In this document: positions 44,740 to 55,671 of the stretch, in pieces
Layout of the letters: every line of letters begins with the position of its first letter
How positions within the stretch are numbered: position 1 is the stretch's first letter
Assembly (NCBI GenBank): GCA_944739405.2
Contig: OX123209.2
Coordinates: forward strand, 11,550,217-11,614,216
Direction of reading: 5' to 3'
DNA: 64,000 bases
Origin: Euclidia mi
Taxonomy: Eukaryota; Arthropoda; Insecta; Lepidoptera; Erebidae
Notes under the pieces: model-generated
Told to the model about the DNA's origin: nothing
Databases searched by the model: none
What the model saw: the letters and a program-made list of their open reading frames with translations, nothing else
Made by a program: the position numbers and the translations under genes

Positions 44740-46147
44740 AAAATGGAGTTTATTTATTGACTAGACAATGTACACTTACAAATATGTTTGACATACATTC
44801 TTATAACTATCATAGACTAGATCTACTGCTCCCACAGAAATGAATTCAATCAAAAACATCTATAATGGAGTTGTAAAAATATACTTAAAAGTTTTAATTG
44901 GTGACGTATGATTGATCAGTTCGATCCAGAGATTGTTTTATTTTTTATGTAGAGTTTAAATGTATATAAATTGCGAAATGTGGATGTACTATCTTTTATT
45001 TAACTTCGCTGTACATACATCCTATTTGCGCAAATTTGTTTGTGTGAATCGTGAATTATGATCATAACATGATCAACAATTATTGTAAAATAAGAAACAT
45101 TTTAATATTTTGCCTCAATTTTTAATATAAAAGTGGTCATGAGTATGAGGGTAGCCTGAAACCGGTGAGTCGAAGATGGAGTGAACTTGAAACTTTTACA
45201 TCGTAAGCACAGATCGTAAGATGTATAAATCATACATCGCTATGCCGGCCGCTCCAATTCGCTGTCCAATGCAAAATTTGTGCAGCCATTTTACGAAGTA
45301 CCTACAAAAAAATCTATTCATGATCACAGCGCTGATGCATGCTTGTCTGTGATAAAGTTTAATTTTGTAGAAACAAGTGTTTCAATCCTTGCATCGCATG
45401 CCTTCTGTACCCTTTACTCCAAAGACGGATGTGACGTGGGTAAAAGCTTTGCAGTACAAAATCCTCGCCCATCCAATCCACGCTTCCCCAGTAAAAAAGA
45501 CTCGAGGTCGATCGTTCCAAAAAGCCTCTGACAGATCAGCGATGAATTGAATCCAATTCATTGCTGGTCTTTCAAAGGCTTTTCTGTATGGCTGGACTGA
45601 ACTTACAGATTCTCTCTTAACTCTATCTCAACTTATTTGGCCTCTCTCCAAGTAGTCCGAAAACAACCATTTTACTTAGCAAGAGAGGTTAATCGGAACG
45701 CTAGTGAATTAAAAAATATTCTGTAAATTAACTTTAATATGCTGACTATAATAATTAAACTTAGCAAGAGAGATTAATTGGACAAAAAATCTGTAAATTA
45801 ACTTTAATAGGTATAAGTACTGACTTTATGAATTACTTGAAATGAAATAGATCAAAAGAAACTACAGCGATGAAACCAATAAAAGTAGACACATTGAAAA
45901 CATACATACCTATATTATTTTCAATTATTTCATTCAATGAACTATTTCTTAATTATCCACAACGCATACTCCACATAATTAAATAAAATATAAAATATTT
46001 ACAGATCATATTCCCCTATTGCGTCAAAATGTCTTTACTGTCTCTTATACTCCTAATACTAACTCTTCACTCTTAAAGAGTTTCAATATAGTCATCTCTT
46101 TTATCACTGTTCTAAAACTATCACTATCTCACTCCCACACGCAGTGT
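44740..46147 (-). other. Probable 3' UTR of the Not homeobox gene
   Basis: Mostly unique sequence following the homeobox stop. Overlapping minus-strand AATAAA signals at 44749-44758 could end the transcript. A local tandem duplication (CTTAGCAAGAGAG ... CTGTAAATTAACTTTAATA) occupies 45675-45815. Confidence 0.45.
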
Positions 46148-46267
46148 CTACATATCGTCGTCTCTTTCGTGTGGTGCGTGCCGCTGCAATACGGCTAATC
46201 TCTGTTGCGTTACTTCCAAATGATGCTTCCGCCATTTTATGCGACGGTTCTGGAACCACACTTTAAC
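46148..46267 (-). CDS. Not: Not-family homeobox gene, terminal exon (homeodomain helix III)
   Basis: After acceptor TTTCTAG the frame reads VKVWFQNRRIKWRKHHLEVT and ends 19 residues later (QRHAPHERDDDM, stop). VKVWFQNRR is recognition helix III, with Gln50 and Asn51 of the homeodomain, and the exon starts exactly at residue 45. WFQNRRIKWRK is typical of Not/NK-like proteins. The exon joins in phase 0 to the exon at 57369-57510 across an intron of about 11.1 kb that holds the exon-derived satellite. The C-terminal tail is short, as in Not proteins. Confidence 0.93.
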   Translation of the reverse strand, partial: VKVWFQNRRIKWRKHHLEVTQQRLAVLQRHAPHERDDDM

Positions 46268-46635
46268 CTAGAAAGAAAAAAGGAAATATATTTTCAAACC
46301 ATAAAGGTAGGTACTTAGAACTGCTGCCATCTATTAAACCGTGGCGTTAGTTAGATGAAACTGCTGTCATGTACCTCACAATGGCGAAGACACCAATACT
46401 GGCGTCATCTTACGGATACTGATGAAGCTACGAAGTTTCGAAGATTCTGAATTGCGCTATTAACATTTTCGCACGCGACCACTAAACATATCCTTCTCAG
46501 CAACATTCGTCGTCGGTTCACGGTCCACCCGGTACGATTACCAAGCATGGCTAGAATATCCCTCAATCTGGAGGAAAACAGCACATTTCATAAAGCACCA
46601 ATTGCCGCCAAAAATCTTTTGATTAACTAAAAATC

Positions 46636-47470
46636 AAAATCAAAATCATTTATTCATCTAGGTCACAAGGTGACGCTTATGAACGTCAATTTTAAAATTA
46701 AATTAAATTACTTAATGCTTCTACATTTACATTTACTGCCTCGTTCGCAAAGCAATAGGTAGAGCCACGAGAAAGAACGGGCAATAAAACTCGAGGCCAC
46801 TCTTTTAAATCGCCAATATTATGGTACAGTTATAACACAGCTAGGACAGCAATGACTGAACTGAGCAAAGTGTGGAGAGACAGAAACATCACAAATCGAA
46901 CAAAGATGCACCTCGTTCGTACACTTGTCTTTCCCATCGCCCTCTATAGTGTCGAGACGTGGACAATCAAGGCAGCCGACAGACAGAGAATCGACGCCTT
47001 TGAAATGTGGTGCTGGCGCCGTATGTTGAGAATACCATGGACAGCCCGCCGCACAAACGTCTCGATCCTAAAACAACTAAAAATAGAGGATACTCAGCGC
47101 CTGTCTACGACCTGTTTGCGACGTATAATGCAGTATTTTGGCCACATAGCACGAAGAAATGACGACAGTTTGGAACGCCTAATAGTGACAGGGAAAGTGG
47201 AAGGAAAAAGACCAAGAGGCCGTAGTACCAATCGATGGTGCGACCAGATATCGAAGCAACTGGCGATCCCGTTAAGCACTGCTTTACATCAAGCAACGGA
47301 TCGCAACCGATGGAGACAGCTAGTTGACAGAGTCAGAAGGAGTCACGATCCTCAGCACTGAGGGAAACGACTGAAGAGAGAGAGAATATTATGGTACATA
47401 TTTTCATTTTTGTAAGGAGCTGCAACTGTTACACATTGTACTAAATTACTTGTAAATAGTAATTAGTTAC
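46636..47470 (-). repeat. LINE 3' UTR split by a second LINE
   Basis: Inverted copy of the repeat at 33225 (AATCAAAATCATTTATTCAT start). It is broken at AATATTATGGTACA by the LINE at 46829-47384. Confidence 0.75.
46829..47384 (+). mobile_element. 5'-truncated LINE insertion with reverse-transcriptase C-terminus
   Basis: An open frame of 169 codons from 46852 reads HLVRTLVFPIALYSVETWT, FEMWCWRRMLRIPWTARRTN and CLRRIMQYFGHIARRND, the terminal part of an RTE/CR1-type reverse transcriptase. AATATTATGGTACA at 46815-46828 and 47385-47398 is a 14-bp target duplication. It ends in GAGAGAGAG. The intact frame suggests a recent insertion. It lies in the last intron of the Not gene. Confidence 0.92.
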
Positions 47471-48177
47471 AGACATAATACTTAAGCAATTAATGTAGTT
47501 AATTAATTTGTTCTCTCCTGGGTAGCCAGGTAGACCAGCTAGAACGATCTGTGCCCTCACACTCAGCGACGTACGAGTCGAGTCTTTCTAGCTGTTCTAA
47601 CGTACTATTGTTTGTGCCTCTGGGAGATGCAGTGCAAACATCAGGTTTAATTTACCAGTGACTACCATATACTGCCATATGCCGTTCGAACTCTGTCACA
47701 AGTGATAGTGGATTCAAGATTTGGTTTAGACGAGGGTATATTGGTTTGGAAAGGGCTCTATAGTGGCAAGGGAAGGTTTCATTAGATGAAAGATTAAAAT
47801 TTCATTTTCGTGGCAGAACTTGGATGCTTATGGAGGTGTTCTGAGACCCTCAGCTTCCTCTCCATCTATTTAGGATCGAATCTATTTAGGATTTTGTGGT
47901 TTGCCTTGGAAGGCGCTTTGGCAAGAGATGGTTTTATTAATTGCCACCATCTCCTTCCGTGAGGCAGTTATGCTGATCAAGAAGCCGGCGAAGCAAGACG
48001 GGTTAGTGCAACTAGCGCACGACCTCTCCCACCAGCGAGCCCAGGGTCTGGTCGTCATTCGCCACTAGGGTGAGGTGGCGGTGCCGTGTCCTCGTGCGCT
48101 TCGATAAGGATCTCAAAGCAAGGCCGGGGTAAAGTATGCTGCATGCTGCATAGCCTCACCCCCAAGGAACGCTCCTT
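47471..48177. other. Not intron segment beside the satellite
   Basis: No repeat or exon recognised. The first degenerate satellite sequence (TTCAGCTGTTCCAACGTG) appears at 48176. Confidence 0.5.
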
Positions 48178-50200
48178 CAGCTGTTCCAACGTGATGTATA
48201 TAATATGTATTACCTGTGCTTCAGTGAGTTGTAGCGCATGTGCCAGGTACAGTCTCTACGGGCCCTCCATGTACTGCTGCCGCTCAAACTCTGCCTCGAG
48301 TCTCTCCAGCTGTTCCATGGACAATATATAGTTACCTGTGCCTCAGTGAGTTGTAGCGCGTGTGCCAGGTACAGTCTCTCTTCGGGCCCACCATGTACTG
48401 CTGCCTCTCAAACTCTGCCTCGAGTCTTTCCAGCTGTTCCATGGACAATATATAGTTACCTGTGCCTCAGTGAGTTGTAGTGCATGTGCCAGGTACAGTC
48501 TCTCCGGGCCCTCCATGTACTGCTGCCTCTCAAACTCTGCCTCGAGTCTCTCCAGCTGTTCCATGGACAATATATAGTTACCTGTGCCTCAGTGAGTTGT
48601 AGCGCATGTGCCAGGTACAGTCTCTCCGGGCCCACCATGTACTGCTACCATAACCCTGCCTCGAGTCTCTCCAGCTGTTCCATGGACAATATATCGTTAC
48701 CTGTGCCTCAGTGAGTTGTAGCGCATGTGCCAGGTACAGTCTCTCCGGGCCCACCATGTACTGCTACCATAACCCTGCCTCGAGTCTCTCCAGCTGTTCC
48801 ATGGACAATATATCGTTACCTGTGCCTCAGTGAGTTGTAGCGCATGTGCCAGGAACAGTCTCTCCGGGCCCACCATGTACTGCTGCCTCGAGTCTCTCCA
48901 ACTGTTCCATGGACAATATATAGTTACCTGTGCCTCAGTGAGTTGTAGCGCATGTGCCAGGTACAGTCTCTCCGGGCCCACCATGTACTGCTACCATAAC
49001 CCTGCCTCGAGTCTCTCCAGCTGTTCCATGGACAATATATCGTTACCTGTGCCTCAGTGAGTTGTAGCGCATGTGCCAGGAACAGTCTCTCCGGGCCCAC
49101 CATGTACTGCTGCCTCGAGTCTCTCCAACTGTTCCATGGACAATATATCGTTACCTGTGCCTCAGTGAGTTGTAGCGCATGTGCCAGGTACAGTCTCTCC
49201 GGGCCCACCATGTACTGCTACCATAACCCTGCCTCGAGTCTCTCCAGCTGTTCCATGGACAATATATCGTTACCTGTGCCTCAGTGAGTTGTAGCGCATG
49301 TGCCAGGAACAGTCTCTCCGGGCCCACCATGTACTGCTGCCTCGAGTCTCTCCAACTGTTCCATTGACAATATATCGTTACCTGTGCCTCAGTGAGTTGT
49401 AGCGCATGTGCCAGGTACAGTCTCTCCGGGCCCACCATGTACTGCTACCATAACCCTGCCTCGAGTCTCTCCAGCTGTTCCATGGACAATATATCGTTAC
49501 CTGTGCCTCAGTGAGTTGTAGCGCATGTGCCAGGTACAGTCTCTCCGGGCCCACCATGTACTGCTACCATAACCCTGCCTCGAGTCTCTCCAGCTGTTCC
49601 ATGGACAATATATCGTTACCTGTGCCTCAGTGAGTTGTAGCGCATGTGCCAGGAACAGTCTCTCCGGGCCCACCATGTACTGCTGCCTCGAGTCTCTCCA
49701 ACTGTTCCATGGACAATATATAGTTACCTGTGCCTCAGTGAGTTGTAGCGCATGTGCCAGGTACAGTCTCTCCGGGCCCACCATGTACTGCTGCCTCTCA
49801 AACTCTGCCTAGAGTCTCTCTAGCTGTTCCATGGACAATATATAGTTACCTGTGCCTCAGTGAGTTGTAGCGCATGTGCCAGGTACAGTCTCTCCGGGCC
49901 CACCATGTACTGCTACCATAACCCTGCCTCGAGTCTCTCCAGCTGTTCCATGGACAATATATCGTTACCTGTGCCTCAGTGAGTTGTAGCGCATGTGCCA
50001 GGAACAGTCTCTCCGGGCCCACCATGTACTGCTGCCTCGAGTCTCTCCAACTGTTCCATGGACAATATATCGTTACCTGTGCCTCAGTGAGTTGTAGCGC
50101 ATGTGCCAGGTACAGTCTCTCCGGGCCCACCATGTACTGCTGCCTCTCAAACTCTGCCTAGAGTCTCTCTAGCTGTTCCATGGACAATATATAGTTACCT
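48178..50200 (-). repeat. Homeobox-exon satellite, left block (17 units)
   Basis: Tandem units start at 48214, 48336, 48460, 48582, 48701, 48820, 48928, 49047, 49155, 49274, 49382, 49501, 49620, 49728, 49850, 49969 and 50077. On the minus strand each 122-bp unit reads MEQLERLEAEFERQQYMVG then PERLYLAHALQLTEAQ, which is homeodomain residues 11-44. It ends with the exon's own splice donor CAG|GTAAC and about 20 intron bases. 119-bp units carry GGTTATGGTAG, which puts a TAG stop in frame. 108-bp units have a further deletion. 119 and 108 alternate as a 227-bp higher-order repeat from 48820 to 49381. Confidence 0.95.
50199..50200. other. Target duplication CT, left
   Basis: Satellite consensus is GTTACCTGTGCC. 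CT is present here and again at 55672-55673, on either side of the insertion. Confidence 0.7.
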
Positions 50201-50639
50201 CCCAGCCAACACATAAGTCAGATAGTAGCGAAAATTTACGACAATAAGCAGTGTCAAGCTTTATTACTTTTGTATTACAGCTGATGTTATGGCTTTCTTT
50301 TGAATAAGAGAGTTCTTAAATTAAAATAATGTTGTAAGCTTACTAAATTCTGTATAAAGTTCGCCGTATTTTTTTTTAAGCTGAATAGTAGTCAAGAGTA
50401 GAATCTGCTAAACAAGCGATATTCAAATAAAAGTAATTGAAACAGCTATTATCTGCACAGTAGCTGAAGTTTCTGCATTGTCCTGTATAACATATTTAAG
50501 CAAAGAAGTTAAACAGCAAAACGCTGAATATTAAACGAAATATTTTCTTTAAGCTGCATAGTGTACGAAATGGTACTCATTTATTCAGATGCTGAATATT
50601 TTAGTTTTTTTCTTCTTTACACAGCTGACTTCTGCATAA

Positions 50640-51940
50640 TCTATACATATAAATAAAATTGAAGTGTCTGTCTGTGATTTCAAAATAACTATGGATTTTC
50701 AAGTGCATATAGTTAGTTACACGATTCTAAGTCCAAAACAACCCTTTTTAACATTTTTGTCTGTCTGTCTGTCTGTCTTTCTGTTTGTCCGGGGTAATCT
50801 CTGGAACGGCTGAACCGATTCAAATGAGACTTTCACTACCAGGTAGAGGACTTTATAGCGCTACATATAGGCTACAATTTGACCCGGTAGTTGGCGCTGT
50901 TATCGCGATAACAAGTCTTTACTTATTCAACTCATCTATACATATAAATAAAATTGAAGTGTCTGTCTGTGATTTCAAAATAACTATGGATTTTCAAGTG
51001 CATATAGTTAGTTACACGATTCTAAGTCCAAAACAACCCTTTTTAACATTTTTGTCTGTCTGTCTGTCTGTCTGTCTTTCTGTTTGTCCGGGGTAATCTC
51101 TGGAACGGCTGAACCGATTCAAATGAGACTTTCACTACCAGGTAGAGGACTTTATAGCGCTACATATAGGCTACAATTTGACCCGGTATTTGGCGCTGTT
51201 ATCGCGATAACAAGTCTTTACTTATTCAACTCATCTATACATATAAATAAAATTGAAGTGTCTGTCTGTGATTTCAAAATAACTAGGGATTTTCAAGTGC
51301 ATATAGTTAGTTACACGATTCTAAGTCCAAAACAACCCTTTTTAACATTTCTGTCTGTCTGTCTGTCTGTCTGTCTTTCTGTTTGTCCGGGGTAATCTCT
51401 GGAACGGCTGAACCGATTCAAATGAGACTTTCACTACCAGGTAGAGGACTTTATAGCGCTACATATAGGCTACAATTTGACCCGGAAGTTGGCGCTGTTA
51501 TCGCGATAACAAGTCTTTACTTATTCAACTCATCTATACATATAAATAAAATTGAAGTGTCTGTCTGTGATTTCAAAATAACTATGGATTTTCAACTGCA
51601 TATAATTAGTTACACGATGCTAAGTCCAAAACAACCCTTTTTAACATTTTTGTCTGTCTGTCTGTCTGTTGGTCCGGGGTAATCTCTGGAATAGCTGAAC
51701 CGATTCAAATGAGACTTTAACTGGAAGGTAGAGCACTTTATAGCGCTACATATAGGCTCCAATTTGACCCGGTATGTTGCGCTGTTGTCATGACACTTAT
51801 TGTTGTATAATTATATATAAAAGCAAAGAGTCATTCATCTTGAAATCTGGAAAGTCACCGGCTGTATAAAGATTAGATTTGGCAGAGAACTTTTTAAAAC
51901 GTAACTTTTTTCCGCGTGCGAAGCCGCGGGTACCAGCTAG
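50640..51940 (+). mobile_element. Tandem Helitron array, forward (4 units)
   Basis: Units start with TCTATACATATAAATAAAAT at 50640, 50935, 51234 and 51533. Only the last continues to a true 3' end, GGTACCAGCTAG|T. The flanks A|TC and CTAG|T fit Helitron insertion. Units differ in the CTGT microsatellite and a few marker bases. No Rep/helicase is present. Confidence 0.88.
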
Positions 51941-52136
51941 TTGAAAATAAACTCCTTGTTTTACCTAACTTATAGCGCTATAAGCGTACAATTGTCATTA
52001 TGTTCAGCTTAAAACAATATCAGTTACAAATGTGGGTATTTAAGCAGCAAATAACTGATTAGTTGAAGATATCGTATGTTTATATCCAGATATTTCACCA
52101 TTTTGTGACAAAACTGATAAATGCTTCATCAACCAT

Positions 52137-52525
52137 ATGCCTCGTCAGAAAAATAATCACAAAAGCGTAAATGATTCGTGGAAAAAAAGAAAGAGAACGG
52201 CAGGAATAAGAAGAAAGTGTTCACGAGAGTATGTAAAGATAAAAATAATATCTGTGCAGTAATAGAAAAGGGTTTGACAACTGGTACAAATAGGCCCGGG
52301 TCAAGTGCGACCAATACAGTTGAAGAGGGTTCTGTACACGATGATTGTGCATCACCATCAGGATTAGTGATTCAAACAAATAGACCGGGTCCAACTTTAG
52401 GTGCAAATTACTGCAAATAACGAGAGTTATATGAGTGACAACTTTGCATCTCAATCACAGACTGTAGAATTTGATAGTGATTCAAGTTCTACTGATTTGG
52501 AAGAAAACAATTTGCCATCGAATTA
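52137..52525 (+). pseudogene. Decayed transposon protein, plus strand
   Basis: Starts MPRQKNNHKSVNDSWKKRKR and continues GIRRKCSREYVK before a stop. Further frames read TGTNRPGSSAT and IQTNRPGPTLGANYC, then an acidic end (QSQTVEFDSDSSSTDLEENN). Basic start, frameshifts and position inside the TIR element suggest an element-encoded protein. Family not recognised. Confidence 0.5.
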
Positions 52526-52850
52526 AAATCTTTATTTTGTGAAATACGAGAAGATGTATTAACGCCTGGATCTTGCTGTTGTTCGTAATCCGTATTATCC
52601 GTATCAGTTCTATTCAAAATTTGACATAATTCTTCCTCAGCTTCTTCAAAAGTTTTGAAATGATTGCGTTTTAATGTACAGTTGTAGGTGTTCCAGTCCG
52701 GCTGTGGTAGGATTGCAGGGTTCTTGCAAAGTAGGTAGCTCGCCATTTTTTTGGCCAGTATATCTTTCCATTGTTCTCCCAAGAAGTGGGCACTCTTGAT
52801 AATTCAACCCGGCCGTTTTTACGAGTCGAAATGATTTTGAACATGTTTCT
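52489..52850 (-). pseudogene. Frameshifted accessory protein with VPxSW...YWP motif
   Basis: After an acceptor-like TTTTTTCAG the minus strand reads STRKNGRVELSRVPTSWENN then GKIYWPKKWRATYF. About 52730 the frame shifts and continues CKNPAILPQPDWNTYNCTLK and FKTFEEAEEELCQILNRTD. The VP-S-W...YWP block followed by W..Y......F.T..EA....... T resembles the N-terminal part of insect proteins that carry DUF4806 and accompany DNA transposons. That assignment is from memory and unconfirmed. Confidence 0.5.
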
Positions 52851-52899
52851 GAAAAAAATATATTACATACATACATACATTTTCTATAACACTTCAAAA

Positions 52900-53840
52900 A
52901 TACTACAACACTATTACAAACAACAACAACACTATTACTAAATATCTACTAATTTTATATAATAAATCTCAATGTTTACGTTTGTATCTTACTTATTGAC
53001 TACACGAGCGCGACAAGGAAGCTACGATAACGGGGACCTCTCTACCTAAAGTTACAATTTGTAATGAGCTCAATGAGCATTGAGCAACAACGCAGCGATC
53101 TGCGAGCGTGGCCGAGCGCAAACCGATAGCAAGGCGAGTTTAGCCGAGCGCCCATTCGAACCGTTGTGGTGGGAAAGAAAGCGCGATACTTTTGCTTCCG
53201 ACTACCTACAATGTACTGTGTGTTTATAATTATGTATTTAATTGGTAATATAAACAATTGTCAAACAACTAAATATTACGCAATGCGTCATTCATAGTAG
53301 GTAGTGCTGTAGATAACCTTAAATACCTAATAGTGGATCCTACGAGTACCTACCTACATTAGTACCTACACATCCCATCAACCTCAAATATTCATGGATT
53401 TATTTTCTATAAAAAAGAACCCTAAAAAGCTGAATAAGAGTATACTGCATTATGTAATTTAAGACCTTTCTCTGCGAAATGTATAATTATTGTACTTTAA
53501 ACCAAATAATTTCTGGATATGTAGTCGTATATGAACTATGATGCAGAAATAAGCAAAATAATCACTGAAATAGACACTTTTATTCAAATTGGCCGCCCGC
53601 CATTAACTAACGATCGATATAACCTCTTTTTATAAAAATCCTCAACATTTATCTTATGAAACACTTTGTTTAGTGAGTAGGAAACATTAGCAGTTATACA
53701 AAATTTGATTCTCATTATTTGCTGGGACTGAAATTTGATAAAAAGTAAAGATAATTTAATTTAAATATTATTTCACATTTGTTTACCTTTTAAATTGTAG
53801 CTTTATCTTAAGGTGCTCAAAAATGTACATGAATCATATT
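52900..53840. other. Interior of the TIR transposon without clear frames
   Basis: 53042-53257 is relatively GC-rich (GAGCGTGGCCGAGCGCAAAC) and may be the promoter of the minus-strand pseudogene. GCTGAAT occurs at 53429. Confidence 0.4.
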
Positions 53841-53845
53841 GATAA

Positions 53846-54411
53846 CTAGCTGGTACCCGCGGCTTCGCACGCGGAAAAAAGTTACGTTTTAAAAAGTTCT
53901 CTGCCAAATCTAATCTTTATACAGCCGGTGACTTTCCAGATTTCAAGATGAATGACTCTTTGCTTTTATATATAATTATACAACAATAAGTGTCATGACA
54001 ACAGCGCAACATACCGGGTCAAATTGGAGCCTATATGTAGCGCTATAAAGTGCTCTACCTTCCAGTTAAAGTCTCATTTGAATCGGTTCAGCTATTCCAG
54101 AGATTACCCCGGACCAACAGACAGACAGACAGACAAAAATGTTAAAAAGGGTTGTTTTGGACTTAGCATCGTGTAACTAATTATATGCACTTGAAAATCC
54201 ATAGTTATTTTGAAATCACAGACAGACACTTCAATTTTATTTATATGTATAGATGAGTTGAATAAGTAAAGACTTGTTATCGCGATAACAGCGCCAACTA
54301 CCGGGTCAAATTGTAGCCTATATGTAGCGCTATAAAGTCCTCTACCTGGTAGTGAAAGTCTCATTTGAATCGGTTCAGCCGTTCCAGAGATTACCCCGGA
54401 CAAACAGAAAT

Positions 54412-54448
<37 letters not shown>

Positions 54449-55011
54449 AATGTTAAAAAGGGTTGTTTTGGACTTAGAATCGTGTAACTAACTATATGCA
54501 CTTGAAAATCCATAGTTATTTTGAAATCACAGACAGACACTTCAATTTTATTTATATGTATAGATGAGTTGAATAAGTAAAGACTTGTTATCGCGATAAC
54601 AGCGCCAAATACCGGGTCAAATTGTAGCCTATATGTAGCGCTATAAAGTCCTCTACCTGGTAGTGAAAGTCTCATTTGAATCGGTTCAGCCGTTCCAGAG
54701 ATTACCCCGGACAAACAGAAAGACAGACAGACAGACAAAAATGTTAAAAAGGGTTGTTTTGGACTTAGAATCGTGTAACTAACTATATGCACTTGAAAAT
54801 CCATAGTTATTTTGAAATCACAGACAGACACTTCAATTTTATTTATATGTATAGATGAGTTGAATAAGTAAAGACTTGTTATCGCGATAACAGCGCCAAC
54901 TACCGGGTCAAATTGTAGCCTATATGTAGCGCTATAAAGTCCTCTACCTGGTAGTGAAAGTCTCATTTGAATCGGTTCAGCCGTTCCAGAGATTACCCCG
55001 GACAAACAGAA

Positions 55012-55050
<39 letters not shown>

Positions 55051-55166
55051 AATGTTAAAAAGGGTTGTTTTGGACTTAGAATCGTGTAACTAACTATATG
55101 CACTTGAAAATCCATAGTTATTTTGAAATCACAGACAGACACTTCAATTTTATTTATATGTATAGA
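53846..55166 (-). mobile_element. Tandem Helitron array, reverse (4 units)
   Basis: Mirror of the array at 50640. Minus-strand units begin at 55166 and near 54863, 54562 and 54255, and the last ends CAGCTAG at 53846. Marker variants run in the same order (GGTAGTTGG, GGTATTTGG, third unit, GGTATGTTG). Flanks differ from the forward copy (A|TC, CTAG|TTATCAA). Confidence 0.88.
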
Positions 55167-55671
55167 TTCACAGTAAAGTGCCATGCGTTTATATAATTCA
55201 CCTTAAACTTACTTAAAATGTATGAAACAATTTACGTACTTACCAAATTTTTGAAGACGTACAATTTTTTGAACTAAGTAACACAAAATCATTTCGTCAC
55301 AATGAAAAATACATTTATACTTTTTTACTTGCATAATTTCTTTGTAAAACTACTCCTGAGATCGGAATTTTGAATATCATTTGTATATCTGAACTCACGA
55401 ATTAACAACTGAATAAAATAGGTTTAATTTCTGGACTAAAGAAAAATCAGAATTTATGCAGAAGATATGCAGTGTGTTGTACATTTATTCAGCTGCTATG
55501 TGGCTGTTAATCAAATGTTATCCAAATTGAAGCAACATATTTTGTGCCCAAATTGCTTGAATATCATCTGTATAAGCGCTTACACAGAAGTTATACAAAT
55601 ACTTTTTACAGCTTAAAGTCAAAAGGATTGCTTTTACGCAAAATTTATTCAGCTAATCTGTGTTGGCTGGG

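Larger units (their letters stand above)
50201..55671. mobile_element. 5,471-bp TIR transposon inside the homeobox satellite
   Basis: Perfect 13-bp inverted ends CCCAGCCAACACA (50201-50213) and TGTGTTGGCTGGG (55659-55671). The target duplication is CT, not TA. GCTGAAT-like motifs are repeated under both ends (50270-50630, 55395-55655) as in elements whose transposase binds subterminal repeats. Inside are two decayed frames (52137-52525 plus, 52489-52850 minus) and two inverted Helitron arrays. A 2-bp non-TA duplication fits few superfamilies (CACTA/EnSpm or ISL2EU-like). No complete transposase is seen, so the superfamily is open. Confidence 0.85.

Noticed and set aside
50640..55166. The 1.3-kb inverted arrays as the TIRs of the large element
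   Set aside because: The true ends are the 13-bp repeats at 50201 and 55671. The sequences between these ends and the arrays are unrelated on the two sides, and the arrays have Helitron ends.
50785..55184. Repeated frames of about 100 codons (MSGVISGTAEPIQM...)
   Set aside because: Each is one Helitron unit read through its CTGT microsatellite. The peptide has no coding character and ends at the unit junction.
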